Part shown: piece by piece, positions 49,660 through 63,800 of the stretch | Layout: each line of letters starts with the position of its first letter | Numbering within the stretch: the first letter of the stretch is position 1 | Assembly: GCF_910592395.1 (NCBI RefSeq) | Contig: NC_088321.1 | Location: 12,030,001-12,094,000, forward strand | Source of the DNA: Lineus longissimus | Lineage: Eukaryota > Nemertea > Pilidiophora > Heteronemertea > Lineidae | Direction: 5' to 3' | Length of the DNA stretch: 64,000 bases | Position numbers and translations under genes: made by a program | The notes under the pieces: generated by a model | What the model was told of the DNA's origin: nothing | Database searches by the model: none | What the model saw: the letters and a program-made list of their open reading frames with translations, nothing else

Positions 49660-49860
49660 CTCAGTAGTTCTGCATACGGTTCTCATCATTTCCTTCGAAG
49701 TTTCTTTAGTAACTAAACATATCTTTATTCTGTCATGGAGCATAATCTACTATTGCCGTTAGGTGGCGCATACAAATGATATATGTACGAAATGTAACAA
49801 AATAGGTAAGCATTTCAAGTTATTTTAAATAGGGCCTTTACGAGCTAGGGGGTCAGTAAA

Positions 49861-50089
49861 CATGGTAAAGGGCAATTGGTTGTGTTTGATCCTGCGAACT
49901 CTTTTCAAGCAAACAAAAAGTTTACACTTAATATGTACAATGGGTCTTCTTTAAGGCGGACGGCTGCTGCTGATTTTTTTCAAACTGAACGAAGAAAAAC
50001 AGGTAAATGGCAATGTTAACGCAGGTCGAATGACGAGATTATATTTAGATTCTTCAGAAACATTTGGTTACGATATTAACTGTGGCTAA
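49861..50089 (+). pseudogene. Downstream coding-like fragment, unit 6
   Basis: Same one-base T insertion as in unit 2. Confidence 0.4.
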
Positions 50090-53000
50090 AGGTATCGGTT
50101 TGCTTGAGAAAAATACGTGCTTACCTGGAGAGAAAATGACTATACAAAAAAAATATTAAAAAAATATTTGTTAATTTTGAGGGGCCGAAAGGTCCGCATT
50201 TATTTATTTTTGTCCGATTGTACTCCCCCAACACTGTTATGGTGAGAAAGGTTTCTGCTCTGATGCCCGATATACACGTCCCCATTTCAACATACGGAAA
50301 ATTTTGTAGGAAAAAAACACGTTTAGGTCTTCCTATTTTCCCGTACAATAAAATGCTATACAATTTAATATCACCGTGTACGATGGGGTTGCGGGTTGAT
50401 GTATGTTTGACCGTTTATTGACTGGATACATGGGAGTAAGAGCCTACAGGCGCCTTTTAATGGTCGTCTTAGGATCCATTGTTTGGCCCGTTTCAGCGGT
50501 TTTCTTCTCTCTTTCTGACGGCGGGAGGAGTGTGAGACTCCCATCGCCAGATCATGACGGCTGCACACGATGCCGAGACAACTTTTAGTTTGGACAGTAC
50601 CGGAGGTATTTTCAAAATGGATGGGAATATAGGGCCCTTACTGGTCTATAGTGCGGGATATGATCTATGCAGAATGTTACGTAGGCCAAGAGTCTCCAAC
50701 CCAAATGTTCTTGAAGAATATTAACCCGGTTTGGTATCTAGTACACTAGTGGGTTAATCCTACCAAAACTTGCGACCCCGCCAGACACGATCAATTTCTC
50801 AATCGTACTTAATCCTTCCTACAAAACAATGTACTCGTCGACGTCGGGTTAAGTTGGAGAGAAAATTGTAAACAAATATTTCATAGGAATATGTTATCGT
50901 GTATAGCGGCCATAACACTGTATTGGGATGGCCTTGTTTCCATTGTGTTGCAAAGGTAAACCAATACCTTTAATTACCCACTGTGTTATTCAGTGCCGAA
51001 TTCGTAGGTTAACACTTCAATAAAGAATATACTCATAAATTATTCACACGATTCTTGTATGATTCTCAGTTAAGACAAGAACAAAGCAAAGTGGTGGAGA
51101 GAGACCCAACACGATTTACGAGATGGGTGAAGGAAGCGATTCGGATTCGTAAAATCACCAACATGAATCGAGACACTAAGTCGCGCGTGGGATCAAAGTC
51201 TGACCGCTCCGACATCCAGCAGTCAGATGTCTAACTTCTGAAGAAGAATGGTGCAACCATTTGAAACGTCAATGTGATGATGAACATTGATTGTGTAAAA
51301 ACTGTTGATGACCCAAAGGACTCCTCCAGGCATGTCAAAAATGTTGCATGGTTTATTAGACACCATGTGGAATGGCGGAGAGAACCAGGATGTGCATGTC
51401 GTGTTGGAGTGTTATCCGAGCTCGGTCGAGTGCATATTAATCACGCGAATCATGATTTGATGATAGAATACCTTTGTTATTGTAGTTTTGTTTGATAAGA
51501 ATTCACTGCAAACATATTTTTTATATAATATGCATATGATTTGAAGAAAAACATACATGTACTTGCAGACTGAGTAAACACTTTAATATCAGTACGAGTT
51601 GATCTCGCTTGCTGACCAACGATGATATGATTCATTAAAAAACAACATACTACGCGGCTTTCAACCTACATTAAGATCGATTTTCATCAATCAATACTGA
51701 CGGTTTTCCTAATCGGTTAGGAGACAGGGGAAGTGTTCGTTAGGTTGCGACCATATAGACACGATAGACACCATCCCGTGCAGAATTATTGTTTACGACA
51801 TCGGACTGATGGCTGGCTGTACCGTACGCCTAACATCATATAGGTGATATGAAAAACACTTGAGATTATCGTGTGCGGAAGTGCTTTTTGAAGAACCAGT
51901 GGCATAATAAAGGGCTGCCGCATCCCAGCTTCCTTTGCGCTCTAAAGAACTAGTTCCAGATATGAATGTGCACAAGAAATGGAAAATTCGACATATTACT
52001 GAATTATCCCTTATTTCCGTGCAGCGATCGTATCTATTGTCAACGATCTGCCTTAGCTGGGGAATATGAAGGCGTCATCTTGTCGTAGCTCGATTACCCC
52101 GATACCAAGACGACACTGAAAATTACGTTATATCAGAGTCGTTGCACTATCAGTGAAAAGTCCGGTAAGGTTTTTGTCGCCCGATGTGTCTTCGAGGACT
52201 ATGAACCCACACACCGGTCGGCAGACGGGGCGGAATAAAATTTCCACATCCGGCTCGCATATGCTTGAGTAAGTAACTAAGGTAACCGAACAGTAAGCAA
52301 GTACACCTACCCATGCACAACCCTAACCGGATTTGGATAATTTTGAAATGGAAAACTCCATGGCGGCGACGTAAAACAAATATCAAATCGTATTTGAAGT
52401 ATATTTTTGGCGGCATTTTATTGGTTGTTCGCGAGGGGGGGAGGGGCAGGTACATGCAGAGCTCGTAATGTATGTTGGATAACAACCACGATTAGCAAAC
52501 GTGTAGATATGTAAACGACGCGGACTTTAATGAGAATGAATACCTACTGATTATGATATGCTTATTACAAGAGACATACCGTGTTGATTATTATTATATA
52601 GTGACTGGGAATGTAAACAACTAATTGGCAGCATCATGTGCGTTGGGCAAGCTATGTTTGGTCTGTTCCTTATGTCTTGTCTATATGATTGGGATCAGCG
52701 TGGACTTGAATGACCTCGTTGATTAGTTATCTCGTGATGTCGTATTCCCGGTGGGTGAAGGTATCGGTCGGCCTAAGAAAAATACGTGCTTACCTGGAGA
52801 GGAAGTGACGACACAAAAGAAACAGACAAAAGATTAGTTCATTTTGAGGGGCGTATATAAGGCCCGCATTCATTATTTTTAGCCTTGTTTTTATTGTGTT
52901 GCCTTCATCCACCGTGGTATTTGTCACAAATTGGACTCATTCCACGATCTTTCCTCGGGATGAACTGATGTTTTTTGCGTGTTTTTTTCCGATAGGACAA

Positions 53001-54706
53001 AGATTTACAAACCCGGCTATTTCAGTTTTTTATTTTACAGTTAGATCGTGATAGTGCACTTGCATACAGTGTATATGATTTGAAAAACAATTGTATGTGT
53101 GAAAATCGACGCCACACAAATACGATACTCCAGATATTGTGTATCCTATAGGTGGCCACTACTTCCTAGCCACGGGGCAAATTCCGCACTTGGGAGATTA
53201 CGACTTGACTGGTTGTCATATTGAGCGGTTTGAACCTTAGCCAGCATCGGTTACTCGTAACATTGTGACCCGGCTTGAATCGAATTCTCATTGCAATCTC
53301 TGTCTTCGGACACACGAACAGTACCTTTTTTTACAGACTGCCAAGACCCTGATTCAAACCTTGTGCCGCAATAAGCATAAAAGCCGATTTACGAGTGTTG
53401 CGTACGTGAGTTTACGTGCTTGAGCATGCTTGAATCGAATTATCATTGCAATCTCTGTCTTTGGACAAATGAAGAGTTACCCTTCTTTTACAGACTGTCA
53501 AGACCCTGATTCAAATCTTGTGCCACAATAAGTATGAGAGCCGATTTACGTGAGTTTGCGTGCTTGAGCATGCTTGATGACATACACTGATCTGTGTTCA
53601 TCGCAATTTGTCTTTTGTAAGGGTTGCAAAACATACATATTTCAATGGAGCTTGTCCTTTACCAAATCGAGTGCACGCAAGTACAAATAGTGTTATCTAT
53701 CCGGGGAAATGTGTCTGTAATGGCTCAGTTCGTCATATTTACATATTACTCTGAATTTCGTCAGATATTTTTGAGCTATATTCATTGTGAAATACAGCAA
53801 AATGTAAATTATGCATAATACAATTAAATATTAATGTCTGTTCTTTGATACAATACAGCAATCAATTGCTGATCGTTTGATATAATGCTATAAGACGTAA
53901 TTATACACTTCTGCATTACTCTCAATCACTCCACTAGACGGCACGGAAGTATACTTTTCATCGCATCGAAGCCACATGATGACAGAGAATACTTTGTCGG
54001 CTGCACTTTCAAAAGGTTTTCGAAGTTATTTTACTCTCAGAAATTAAGTGAATTTAAGTGAATAAAACCAACCACAGTTTATTTACTCATCACAGTAGGA
54101 CATATTGTTGTGACCTAAAGGCCCCTCAATGGCGGTCCCCAAAAGGAACCATGTTCTGAAAGATAGACACGCCTTTGGGAGACCAAGAAGTTACCTTTAA
54201 TACGATGCATGCCTTTATTGCGGTAGACGAAAAACCAAGTGTATTTGATTTGACACTGGTCAGTCTATAGGCCTGTGCTTCGGCCTCGGTCGGCCTGCCA
54301 AATTTCCGAATTAATATTATGGAAACACAATTGACGCTCCAGAATTTCAAAAACTGTCAGTCAGCTCAACCTCGTGCTCATGTTGCCTCTGCCCTGGTTT
54401 ACACCGACCCGTACTCGAAACTGCAGCGAAAGAGGCTGGTAGCTTTTTTCTAATAAGCATGGTCTGCCCGGCTGGGACAGCATTTCTGTTCCACTTAGGT
54501 CGACGGTGGACATTTTGTGTCGATTGTTTTTTTATCTTTTACTCCGTCAGCTGCGCCACCTAGAGTCAAGTTAGATCTGATGGCTGCGCCATCTAGGGTA
54601 GAAATATTATACGTAACTTAGAAATAATGGCTACAATCAAATATTAGTTGTACTCTCTGCATGGGAAACAAGATAAATACTGCAGAAAAAAATACAGCGA
54701 CCAGCA
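50090..54706. other. Spacer between gene copies 6 and 7
   Basis: About 4.6 kb: minus-strand 65-codon frame (50371-50568), retroelement relic (51076-51234), altered stem-loop (51852-51888) and the 155-bp duplication (about 53274-53580). The long poly-G run is absent. No supported gene. Confidence 0.55.
51076..51234 (+). mobile_element. Retroelement C-terminal relic, unit 7
   Basis: Same segment. CAG again replaces the upstream TAG, as in unit 5. Confidence 0.5.
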
Positions 54707-55012
54707 ATGAACATTTCCACAGTGATTTATGTTGTGTTATTCGCCCGAACGGAGGCAGTGCTGGCATTTCTATCCGCAATACTCACACGTTGTTCATCAC
54801 GTGTCTCAATCCAAGCAAATCTTGGTGAAATTGGAACGGCATCAAAAATCGAGTGCTGCCTTCAATGCACTGATAATGACTGTTTGACGATAAACCATAT
54901 TTTAACTGAAAACCGGTGCCAATTCAGCTTTTCTAAACCGAAGCCGTTGAACGACACAATGTCAAACTACAGCGGGGGTCGTTTATATTCAAAATGTAGA
55001 CGACAGCATTCG
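54707..55012 (+). CDS. Exon 1, secreted PAN-like tandem protein, unit 7
   Basis: 102 codons from ATG, donor GTAAGG. Variants T15, A17, F73 and T84 (LNDTMS). PAN-like cysteines intact. The modelled gene is 54707-55012, 55710-55903, 58360-59266. Confidence 0.7.
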
Positions 55013-55709
55013 GTAAGGGAAACATACCCTGTAATAGTCCGGTTTCACCGATCTAGGACCGTTTCGGCAAAATCGATTCAGTCGTTCGATTAACTATGTG
55101 AAAAAGTCTAATTGAAGAGGTGATTGAGTGCAAGAACAACTCCAGTCTTTATTTCAGGTACGGTAGTTTTTTCAGCACTAAACCCCTTCCCTGTCCGTCA
55201 TTTTTGCAGATGGCCACATGCAAATGTTTCTGACATGACTGGTCAATAGCAACAGAAGGTACTTCTTGCACAAAACTTTTTGATTTTAAAGGAATTGTAA
55301 AACAGAGCCAATGCCATATTCTGAGAGCAATTTTGATTTTAAAAAAATCGCAAATCGTTTTGTCAGCCATCCAACCCAGTGTTTATTTCACTTCTGGTGC
55401 TAGCAATATTTTTCAAAAAGTGACCTCAGTAGTTCTTGCACTGAGGTCTTCAATTATGAAAGACAATTGCTGGGCGCCGCCAAGTTGTGCAGTGGTCATG
55501 TCGCCATGACATTGGCCTTGGGATTTATCTCGATTCGAGGTACATTGTACATTATCATACTTACATGAAGTTAAAAAAGTGCACGGTCTTAGGTCGGTCA
55601 AACTAGGGTAATTACTTACAATGTGTAAGTCTCGTCGATGACAAAGCTTATAATATACTTGATGCAACACATATATATTTAGATAGTAGGTACATTAACA
55701 TGTTGTCAG

Positions 55710-55903
55710 ATTCGCGTGCAAAATGTCCTGTACAGCTACAATACCAAAGCAAAATGCGGAGAATCGATTACTTCGAGTTCAGGTCGCAGATTTACCCAGT
55801 GCACAAGTTCATTCGATCCCACACCAAAGGTTACTCTGGTACATCGATTCGGTTCGCATTCATTACGTTTTGACTTGTTTTGCGAGGCGGAGTTTTGCAA
55901 GAG
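55710..55903 (+). CDS. Exon 2, unit 7 (first cysteine lost)
   Basis: Same borders as unit 1. RVCNV reads RVQNV, so C106 is Gln; this is the second unit to lose this cysteine, by a different codon change than unit 5. Confidence 0.6.
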
Positions 55904-56696
55904 GTCTAAATCAGGATATTTTCAAAACATCTGTTTTAGATCCAAGCAGGATCGATCTTGCATAGCATAGCTTGTTATGTCTTGGAGGGATAACTTGAGC
56001 AGGTCACGACCACGGGCTGAAGAAGCACCATGTAGTTCACGTTGTTTTCAAGTGTTGATGATAGAATCAATAACACAATGCAGTGCAGTGCAGTACGTTG
56101 GATGCGACATTGACATGCACTCAATGCAAGTGCAGCGTATTGCAATAACATTGCACCCGCTACTGCTTCTGTTATATTGAAGTGGCACACTAAATCCGAT
56201 AGAAGGCGCTATCACTCTTATAATGCTACGATGGAGATAGACTTTCACCAATAAAACACAACAAATAGTGTGCAGCGACAACGACCCCATTAGTTCACGT
56301 GATGTGATATAACAGATGACCCGATGCAATTGTGGACCTTTTATCATGTTTATGCTTTGTTGCAAGTGTTTCCATGAATACATTGCTTTAATGCTGGCAT
56401 CTTGTGCATTTGATTTGCTGTTGTCGTCACATAATGAACACACAATTATATTCAGAATGTTCGGATACCTACCTCATGAATCCTAAGGGGATAGACACAC
56501 GGGGCAGAATGTCAAGTAATTTGAGGCTGGACCAATCAAAGCGAACGGACTTGTTTGAATGAGCGCAACGTTATAAAATTCTGAACATCTTGAAAAAAAC
56601 TTTAGGAGTCCTTCACCGAACTCTCAGCGCCATCTACATACACATGATGCTACCTCCTACTCAATATGTATGGCTAGCCGTGTGTCCAATAATTTA

Positions 56697-57390
56697 GAAA
56701 ACCTGGTTTTCTTCTTTCAAAACTTAGTTTTATGGAAGAAAACCAAGCTTTGTTCAATGAAACTAGGTTTTCTTTCAATAAAACTAAGTTTTTAAAAACA
56801 ACTTAGTCTTCTTCGAAGAAGTATAAGTTTCATGAAAACCAAGTTTAAAAAAAGATAAAACTATCTTTTCTTCCATATAACCTAGTTTTATACGTTTTCT
56901 TCAATAAAAACCTAGTTTCATTGAGAAAAAAAAACACGGTTTTCTTGGATGAAACTAAGTTTTGAAAGAAGATAACCAGGTTTTACTGAAACTTAGTCTT
57001 TTTACCTCGTCTCCAACCCAACCTCTCCCAATCAGACGAACCATGCGTGTCATGCTGTGGAAAGTAAAAAGACTAGTTTTTCTAGCATATGGATTATAAA
57101 CTAGGTTTTATAAGAAATAACGTAGTCTTTTTCAATAAAAACTAGGTTTTGATGAAGACACGTATATAACCTGGTTTTATTCCACAAAACCAAGTATTCT
57201 TCTACGAAACTAGGTTTGTATTGAAGGAATATAGGTTTTATTTTGTTTTTTTACCAAGAACGTGGTTTTTATAATAAACTTAATTGCTTCTCCAATAAAA
57301 ACCTAGTTTCACTGAATAAACGGTTTTCTTCCATGAAACTAAGTTTGGAAAGAAGAAAACCAGGTCTTCTTCAATATAACTATGTTTCCT
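56697..57390. repeat. Inverted-motif repeat block in intron 2, unit 7
   Basis: Same composition as 5368-6070, sharing variants with unit 4. Confidence 0.85.
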
Positions 57391-57391
57391 A

Positions 57392-57988
57392 ATGACAAGT
57401 TCCGGTCGTGTTTATGCACAAGTGACTGTACTATTCATCGAATGTGATGATATATAAGATCGGCTATTATTGATCAATTTCGTATTTGGTGCGCCATTTT
57501 GCCTTGAAATATCGGAAATGTTCGAGAACATTAGGACATTACTAAAGATGATGCAAATGGTGCCACTTATTGATGACGGTCGAAGGCAGTACTAACGGAA
57601 CTTGGTGAAACGGACATTGCATTGAATGATTTTCAGAAAACGCAGGAGAACATTTGCAGTAGAAAAGGAGGTGTAAATCGTGTCCAAGATTTATCCCTGT
57701 TCATGTGAGCGGTAACAAATCAGATCACGGTTCTTATAGAAGTAAACTTTGTTCAGTTTGGTATACTCTATAGTTTCACTCATCTAAAACTGGTTCATTA
57801 TAATTATTGACAAAGAAATCAAAGCAGTGGCCAGTCCAGCACGAGGCGTCATTACCATAGGACAATTTGCTGTCAACAACCTCTTGTCTGTCGAAATTGA
57901 ACATGTTGATTGGCATCAAACGCCCTTTTCTCATGATATCCGGCCCAAAATCGACTATGCAGAGCCGGTCTTAGATCAGCGAAACTAG
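57392..57988 (+). pseudogene. Passenger gene relic, unit 7
   Basis: CAG after QKT, as in unit 6. A 3-base insertion near 57803 puts TGA into the third segment (TAT AAT TAT TGA). Confidence 0.5.
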
Positions 57989-58359
57989 AGTCTATGCATG
58001 TATTGTTAATTCTGTACACGATTCTTGTAGAATTCAATTATCAAGTAAGAAAAAAAGATCTCAGAAAGAATCTTTGAAGAATCTTGTAAAGCATGTACAT
58101 GCACATGTACCAACTGAATAAGACCTTTAAGAAACTTTCCAGGATTCTCGATCAGGGATGGCGTTAAGAGGAGACGGTGGTAATAGTGCGTACTTGTACT
58201 ATTAAATTTGTACAACATTAAACTGGGCATGTATGCGTACAGATGGTACATGTGCATGCACGGTACAAATCATATACAAGTAAAAATGGCTGGCGAACTT
58301 TGTTCACGTAACCTCTTTATTTTCCTCAAGAAGATTACATCATTCTCTTATCACCTTAG

Positions 58360-59266
58360 TCACAAACTTGCAATAAGTTCTGCTGTGCATTTTCAAAACT
58401 TTTATTATCATAAGCAAAGTGACTTGATTGTCTTAACCGATTTCTCAGGAAATGAAACTTCAATAAGAACACTGAAACTATATCCGGACTCTGGCAAGCT
58501 TGGATGGGCACAGGCAAGCTACGAAGGCATAATTAAAATTGTCGGTCAATATAAACAGTTCCTCATTGCTACTCCAATGACCCGCCTCTACGAAAAGTTC
58601 ATCATCATTGGATTTGACGGCCGGTTGCGAGGAAGGCTTCGGTTCCAACACATGAATAAAATCCAATTTAGCCTATCCGAGTGCATGGACGTTTCATTTA
58701 TTCTTTTAAGTGATGCAGATTGGGGCTTTATCACACTTTTCTCTATGGAAGGTTACCTTTTGAAGTACTGTCACGACCGCAGATCCAACATGTCCAATGG
58801 CTCATTAACCGTAATTCTTACGTGCATAAACAAACGTGTGCAATCGGTGAAATATTCTGCGTACACAGATTCTGGATTATATGCATTTTGTTCAGGAATT
58901 ATCAGTAATGGATCTCTTGTCAGTTGTTATAATACGAAGTCAAAACGCCCTAGCCATGCTATATTTTCTGTTCAAAAAACAGTTAAAACCACATTCTTCT
59001 TCATTAGCGACGTCTACCATCGACTATTGATAGGAACTACTGATAACGAGGTCATGTTTATGAGTTGGCCGAAGGGAAATGGAGTTTCTTACCATCAATT
59101 AAAACAAGACGACGTCTTCAAATTCAGTGGGCGTAGTCAGTTCGTTTTGTTAAATAATAGTGATCTTGTTCAGTTTTTAACGGATGGTGGTGCACAAGGA
59201 AGGAGAATTCTGACAATGTTGAAGGTGTACTCCCCGAGAGCAGGATGTGAAACGATCAAAGTGTGA
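58360..59266 (+). CDS. Last exon, variable C-terminal domain, unit 7
   Basis: 301 codons open to TGA. Variable part: WGFITLFSMEG, LLKYCHDRRSNMSNGS, NKRVQSVKY, AYTDSG, CYNTKSK. C307 is lost. Sequons N198, N310, N313 and N350, plus a further NNS near residue 432. This copy has many private changes, almost all altering residues. Confidence 0.75.
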
Positions 59267-59466
59267 CTCAGTAGATCTGAATACGGTTCTCATCATTTCC
59301 TTCGAAGTTTCTTCAGTAACTAAAAATATCTTTATTCTGCCATGGAGCATAATCCACTATTGCCGTTAGGTGGCGCATACAAATGATATATGTACCATAT
59401 GTAACAGAATAGGTAATCATTTCAAGTTATTTTAAATAGGGACTTTACGAGCTCGGGGTCAGTTAA

Positions 59467-59694
59467 CATGGTAAAGGGCAATGGGTTGTCTTTGATCCTG
59501 CGAACTCTTTTCAAGCAAACAAAAAGTTTACACTCAATATGTAAAATGGGTCTTCTTTAAGGCGGACGGCTGCTGCTGATTTCTTCAAACTGAACGAAGA
59601 AAAACAGGTAAATGGCAATGTTAACGCAGGTCGAATGACGAGATTATATTTAGATTCTTCAGAAACATTTGGTTACGATATTAACTGTGGCTAA
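59467..59694 (+). pseudogene. Downstream coding-like fragment, unit 7
   Basis: Same TAC to TAA stop as unit 5. Confidence 0.4.
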
Positions 59695-60684
59695 AGGTAT
59701 CGGTTTGCTTGAGAAAAATACGTGCTTACCTGGAGAGAAAATGACTATACAAAAGAAATATTTAAAAATATTTGTTAACTTTGAGGGGCCGAAAGGTCCG
59801 CATTTATTTATTTTTGTCCGATTGTACTCCTCCAACACTGTAATGGTGAGAAAGGTTTCTGCTCTGATGCCCGATATACACATCCCCATTTCAACGTACG
59901 GAAAATTTTGTAGGAAAAAAAACACGTTTAGGTCTTCCTATTTTCCCGTACAATAAAATGCTATACAATTTAATCTCACTGTGTCTGATGGGGTTGCGGG
60001 TTGACGTACGTTTGACCGTTTATTGACTGGATACATGGGAGTAAGAGCCTACAGGCGCCTTTTAATGGTCGTCTTAGGATCCATTGTTTGGCCCGTTTCA
60101 GCGGTTTTCTTCTCTGTTTCCGACGGCGGGAGGAGCGTGAGACTCCCATCGCCAGATCATGACGGCTGCACACGATGCCGAGACAACTTTTAGTTTGGAC
60201 AGTACCGGAGGTATTTTCAAAATGGATGGGAATATAGGGCCCTTACTGGTCTATAGTGCGGGATATGATCTATGCAGAATGTTACGTAGGCCAAGAGTCT
60301 CCAACCCAAATGTTCTTGAGCAATATTAACCCGGTTTGTTACCTAGTACACTAGTGGGTTAATCCTACCAAAACTTGCGACCCCGCCAGACACGATCAAT
60401 TTCTCAATCGTACTTAATCCTTCCTACAAAACAATGTACTCGTCGACGTCGGGTTAAGTTGGAGAGAAAATTGTAAACAAATATTTCATACTGAGGAATA
60501 TGTTATCGTGTATAGCGGCCATAACACTGTATTGGGATGGCCTTGTTTCCATTGTGTTGCAAAGGTAAAACAATACCTTTAATTACCCACCGCGTTATTC
60601 AGTGCCGAATTCGTAGGTTAACACTTCAATGAAGAATCTACTCATAAATTATTTACACGATTCTTGTATGATTCTAAGTTAAGA

Positions 60685-60843
60685 CAAGAACAAAGCAAAG
60701 TGGTGGAGAGAGACCCAACACGATTTACGAGATGGGTGAAGGAAGCGATTCGGATTCGTAAAATCACCAACATGAATCGAGACGCAAAGTGGCGTGTGGG
60801 ATCAAAGTCTGGCCGCTCCGACATCCAGCAGTCAGATGTCTAA
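60685..60843 (+). mobile_element. Retroelement C-terminal relic, unit 8
   Basis: Same segment, nearly identical to unit 6. Confidence 0.5.
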
Positions 60844-63800
60844 CTTATGAAGAAGAATGGTGCAACCATTTGAAAGGTCAAGGTGATGATGAACAATGAT
60901 TGTGTAAAAATTGTTGATGACCCAAAGGATTCCTCCAGGCATGTCAAAAATGTTGTATGGTTTATTAGACACCATGTGGGATGGCGGAGAGAACCAGGAT
61001 GCGCATGTCGTGTTGGAGTGTTATCCGAGCTCGGTCGAGTGCATATTAATCACGCGAATCATGATTTGATGATAGTATACCTTTGTTATTGTAGTTTTGT
61101 TTGATAAGAATTCACTGCAAACATATTTGTTATACAATATGCATATAGTTTGAAGAAAAACATACATGTACTTGCAGACTGAGTATGCACTGTAATATAT
61201 GTACGAGTTGATCTCGCTTGCTGACCAACTTTGATATGATTCATTAAAAAACAACATACTACGCGGCTTTCAACCTACATTAACATTGATTTTCATCAAT
61301 CAATACTGACGGTTTACCTAATCGGTTAGGAGACAGGGGAAGTGCTCGTTAGGTTGCGACCATATAGACACGATAGACACAATCCCGTGCAGAACTATTG
61401 TTTACGACATCAGACTGATGGCTGGCAGTACCGTACGCCGAACATTATATAAGTGATATGAAAAGCACTTGAGATTATCGTGTGCGGAAGTGCTTTTTGA
61501 AGAACCAGTGGCATAATAAAGGGCTGCCGCATCCTAGTTTCCTTTGCGCTCTAAAGAACTATTTCCAGATATTAATGTGCACAAGAAATGGAAAATTCGA
61601 CATATTACTGAATTATCCCTTATTTCCGTGCAGCGATCATATCTATTGACAACGCGCTGCCTTAGCTGGGGAATATGAAGGCGTCATATCGTCGAAGCTC
61701 GATTACCCCGATACCAAGACGACACTGAAAATTACGTTATATCAGAGTCGTTGCACTATCAGTGAAAAGTCCAGTAAGGTTTTTGTGGCCCGATGTGTCT
61801 TCGAGGACTATGAACCCACACACCGGTCGGCAGACGGGGCGGAATAAAATTTCCACATCCGGCTCGCATAGGCTTGAGTAAGTAACTAAGGTAACCGAAC
61901 AGTAAGCAAGTACACCTACCCATGCGCAACCCTAACCGGATTTGGATAATTTTGAAATGGAAGACTCCATGGCGACGTAAAGCAAATATCAAATCGTCTT
62001 TAAAGTATATTTTTGGCGGTATCTTATTGGTTGCTCGCGAGGGGGTGGTGGGGGGGGGGGGGGGGGGGGGGGGGGGCAGACACATGCAGAGCTCGTAATG
62101 TATGTTTGATAACAACCACGATTAGCAACCGTGTAAATATGGAAACGATGTTGATTTTAATGAGAATGAATACCTACTGATTATGATATGCTTGTTACAG
62201 GAGACATACCGTGTTGATTATTGAGAATTTAAACAACTAATTGGCAGCATCATGTGCATTGGGCAAGCTATGTTTGGTCTGTTCCTTATGTCTAGTCTAT
62301 ATGATTGGGATCTGCGTGGACTTGAATGACCTCGTCGATTGGTTATCGCGTGATGTCGTATTCCCGGTGGGTAAAGGTATCTGTTGGCCTACGAAAAATA
62401 CGTGCTTACCTGGAGACAGACAAAAGATTAGTTCATTTTGAGGGGCGTATATAAGGCCCGCATTCATTATTTTTAGCCTTGTTTCTATTGTGTTGCCTTC
62501 ATCCACCGTGGTATTGGTCACAAATTTGACTCATTCCACGATCTATCCTCGGGATGAACTGATGTTGTTTTGCGTGTTTTTTTCCGATAGGACAAATATT
62601 TACAACTCCAAAAAAGCCGGCTATTTCAGTTTTATATTTTACAGTTCGATCGTGACAGTGCACTTGCATACAGTGTATATGATTTAACAAACAATTGTAT
62701 GTGTGAAAATCGACGCCACACAAATACATTACTCCAGATATTATGTTCCCTATAGATGGCAAGTGGTGGGCTACTTCTTCCTATCCACGGGGCAAATTTC
62801 GCAGTTGGGAGATTACGATTGTCATACCGAGCGATTTGAACGTTAGCCAGCATCGGTTACTCGTAACATTTTGACCAGGCTTGCATCGAATTCTCATTGC
62901 AATCTCTGTCTTCGGACACACGAACAGTTACCTTTTTTTACAGACTGCCAAGACCCTGATTCAAACCTTGTGCCGCAATAAGTATGAAAGCCGATTTACG
63001 AGTGTTGCGTACGTGAGTTTGCGTGCTTGAGCATGCTTGATGACATACACTGAGACCTGTGTTCATCGCAATTCGTCTTTTGTAAGGGTTGCAAAACATA
63101 CATATTTCAATGGAACTTGTCCTTATCCAAATCGAGTGCACGCAAGTACAAATAGTGTCATCTATCCGGGGAAATGTGTCAGTAATGGCTCAGTTCGTCA
63201 TATCTACATATTACTCTGAATTTCGTCAGATATTTTTGAGCCATATTCATTGTGAAATACAGCAAAATGTAAATTATGCATAATACAATTAAATATTAAT
63301 GTCTGTTGTTTGATAAAATACAGCAATCAATTGCTGATCGTTTGATATAATGTAGACGTAATTATACACTTCTGCAATACTCTCCATCACTCCACTAGAT
63401 GGCGCGGAAGTATACTTTTCGCCGCATCGAAGCCACGTGATGACAGAGAATACGTTGTCGGCTGCACTTTCAAAAGGTTTTCGAATTTATTTTACTCTCA
63501 GAAATTAATTGAATTTAAGTGAATGAAACCAACCGCATTTTATTTACTCATCACAGTAGGACATATTGTTGTGACCTAAAGGCCCCCCAATGGCGGTCCC
63601 CAAAAGGAACCATGTTCTGAAAGATAGACACGCCTTTGGGAGACCACGAAGTTACCTTTAATACGATGCATACCTTTATTGCGGTAGACGAAAAACCAAG
63701 TGTATTTGATTTGGCACTGGTCAGTATATAGGCCTGTGCTTCGGCCTCGGTCGGCCTGCCAAATTTCCGAATTCGCATCATGGAAACACAATTGACGCTC

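Larger units (their letters stand above)
41461..51125 (+). repeat. Tandem unit 6 (about 9.7 kb)
   Basis: Complete unit with three open exons and a LINE-like insertion in the intron 2 repeat block. Its head (41461 to about 44600) is nearly identical to 60735-64000 and to 1-3240. Confidence 0.95.
51126..60734 (+). repeat. Tandem unit 7 (about 9.6 kb)
   Basis: Complete unit with three open exons. It shares with unit 5 the 155-bp duplication in the spacer (about 53274-53580) and, in the tail, a stop in the downstream fragment. The poly-G run is reduced to short G groups near 52432. Confidence 0.95.
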
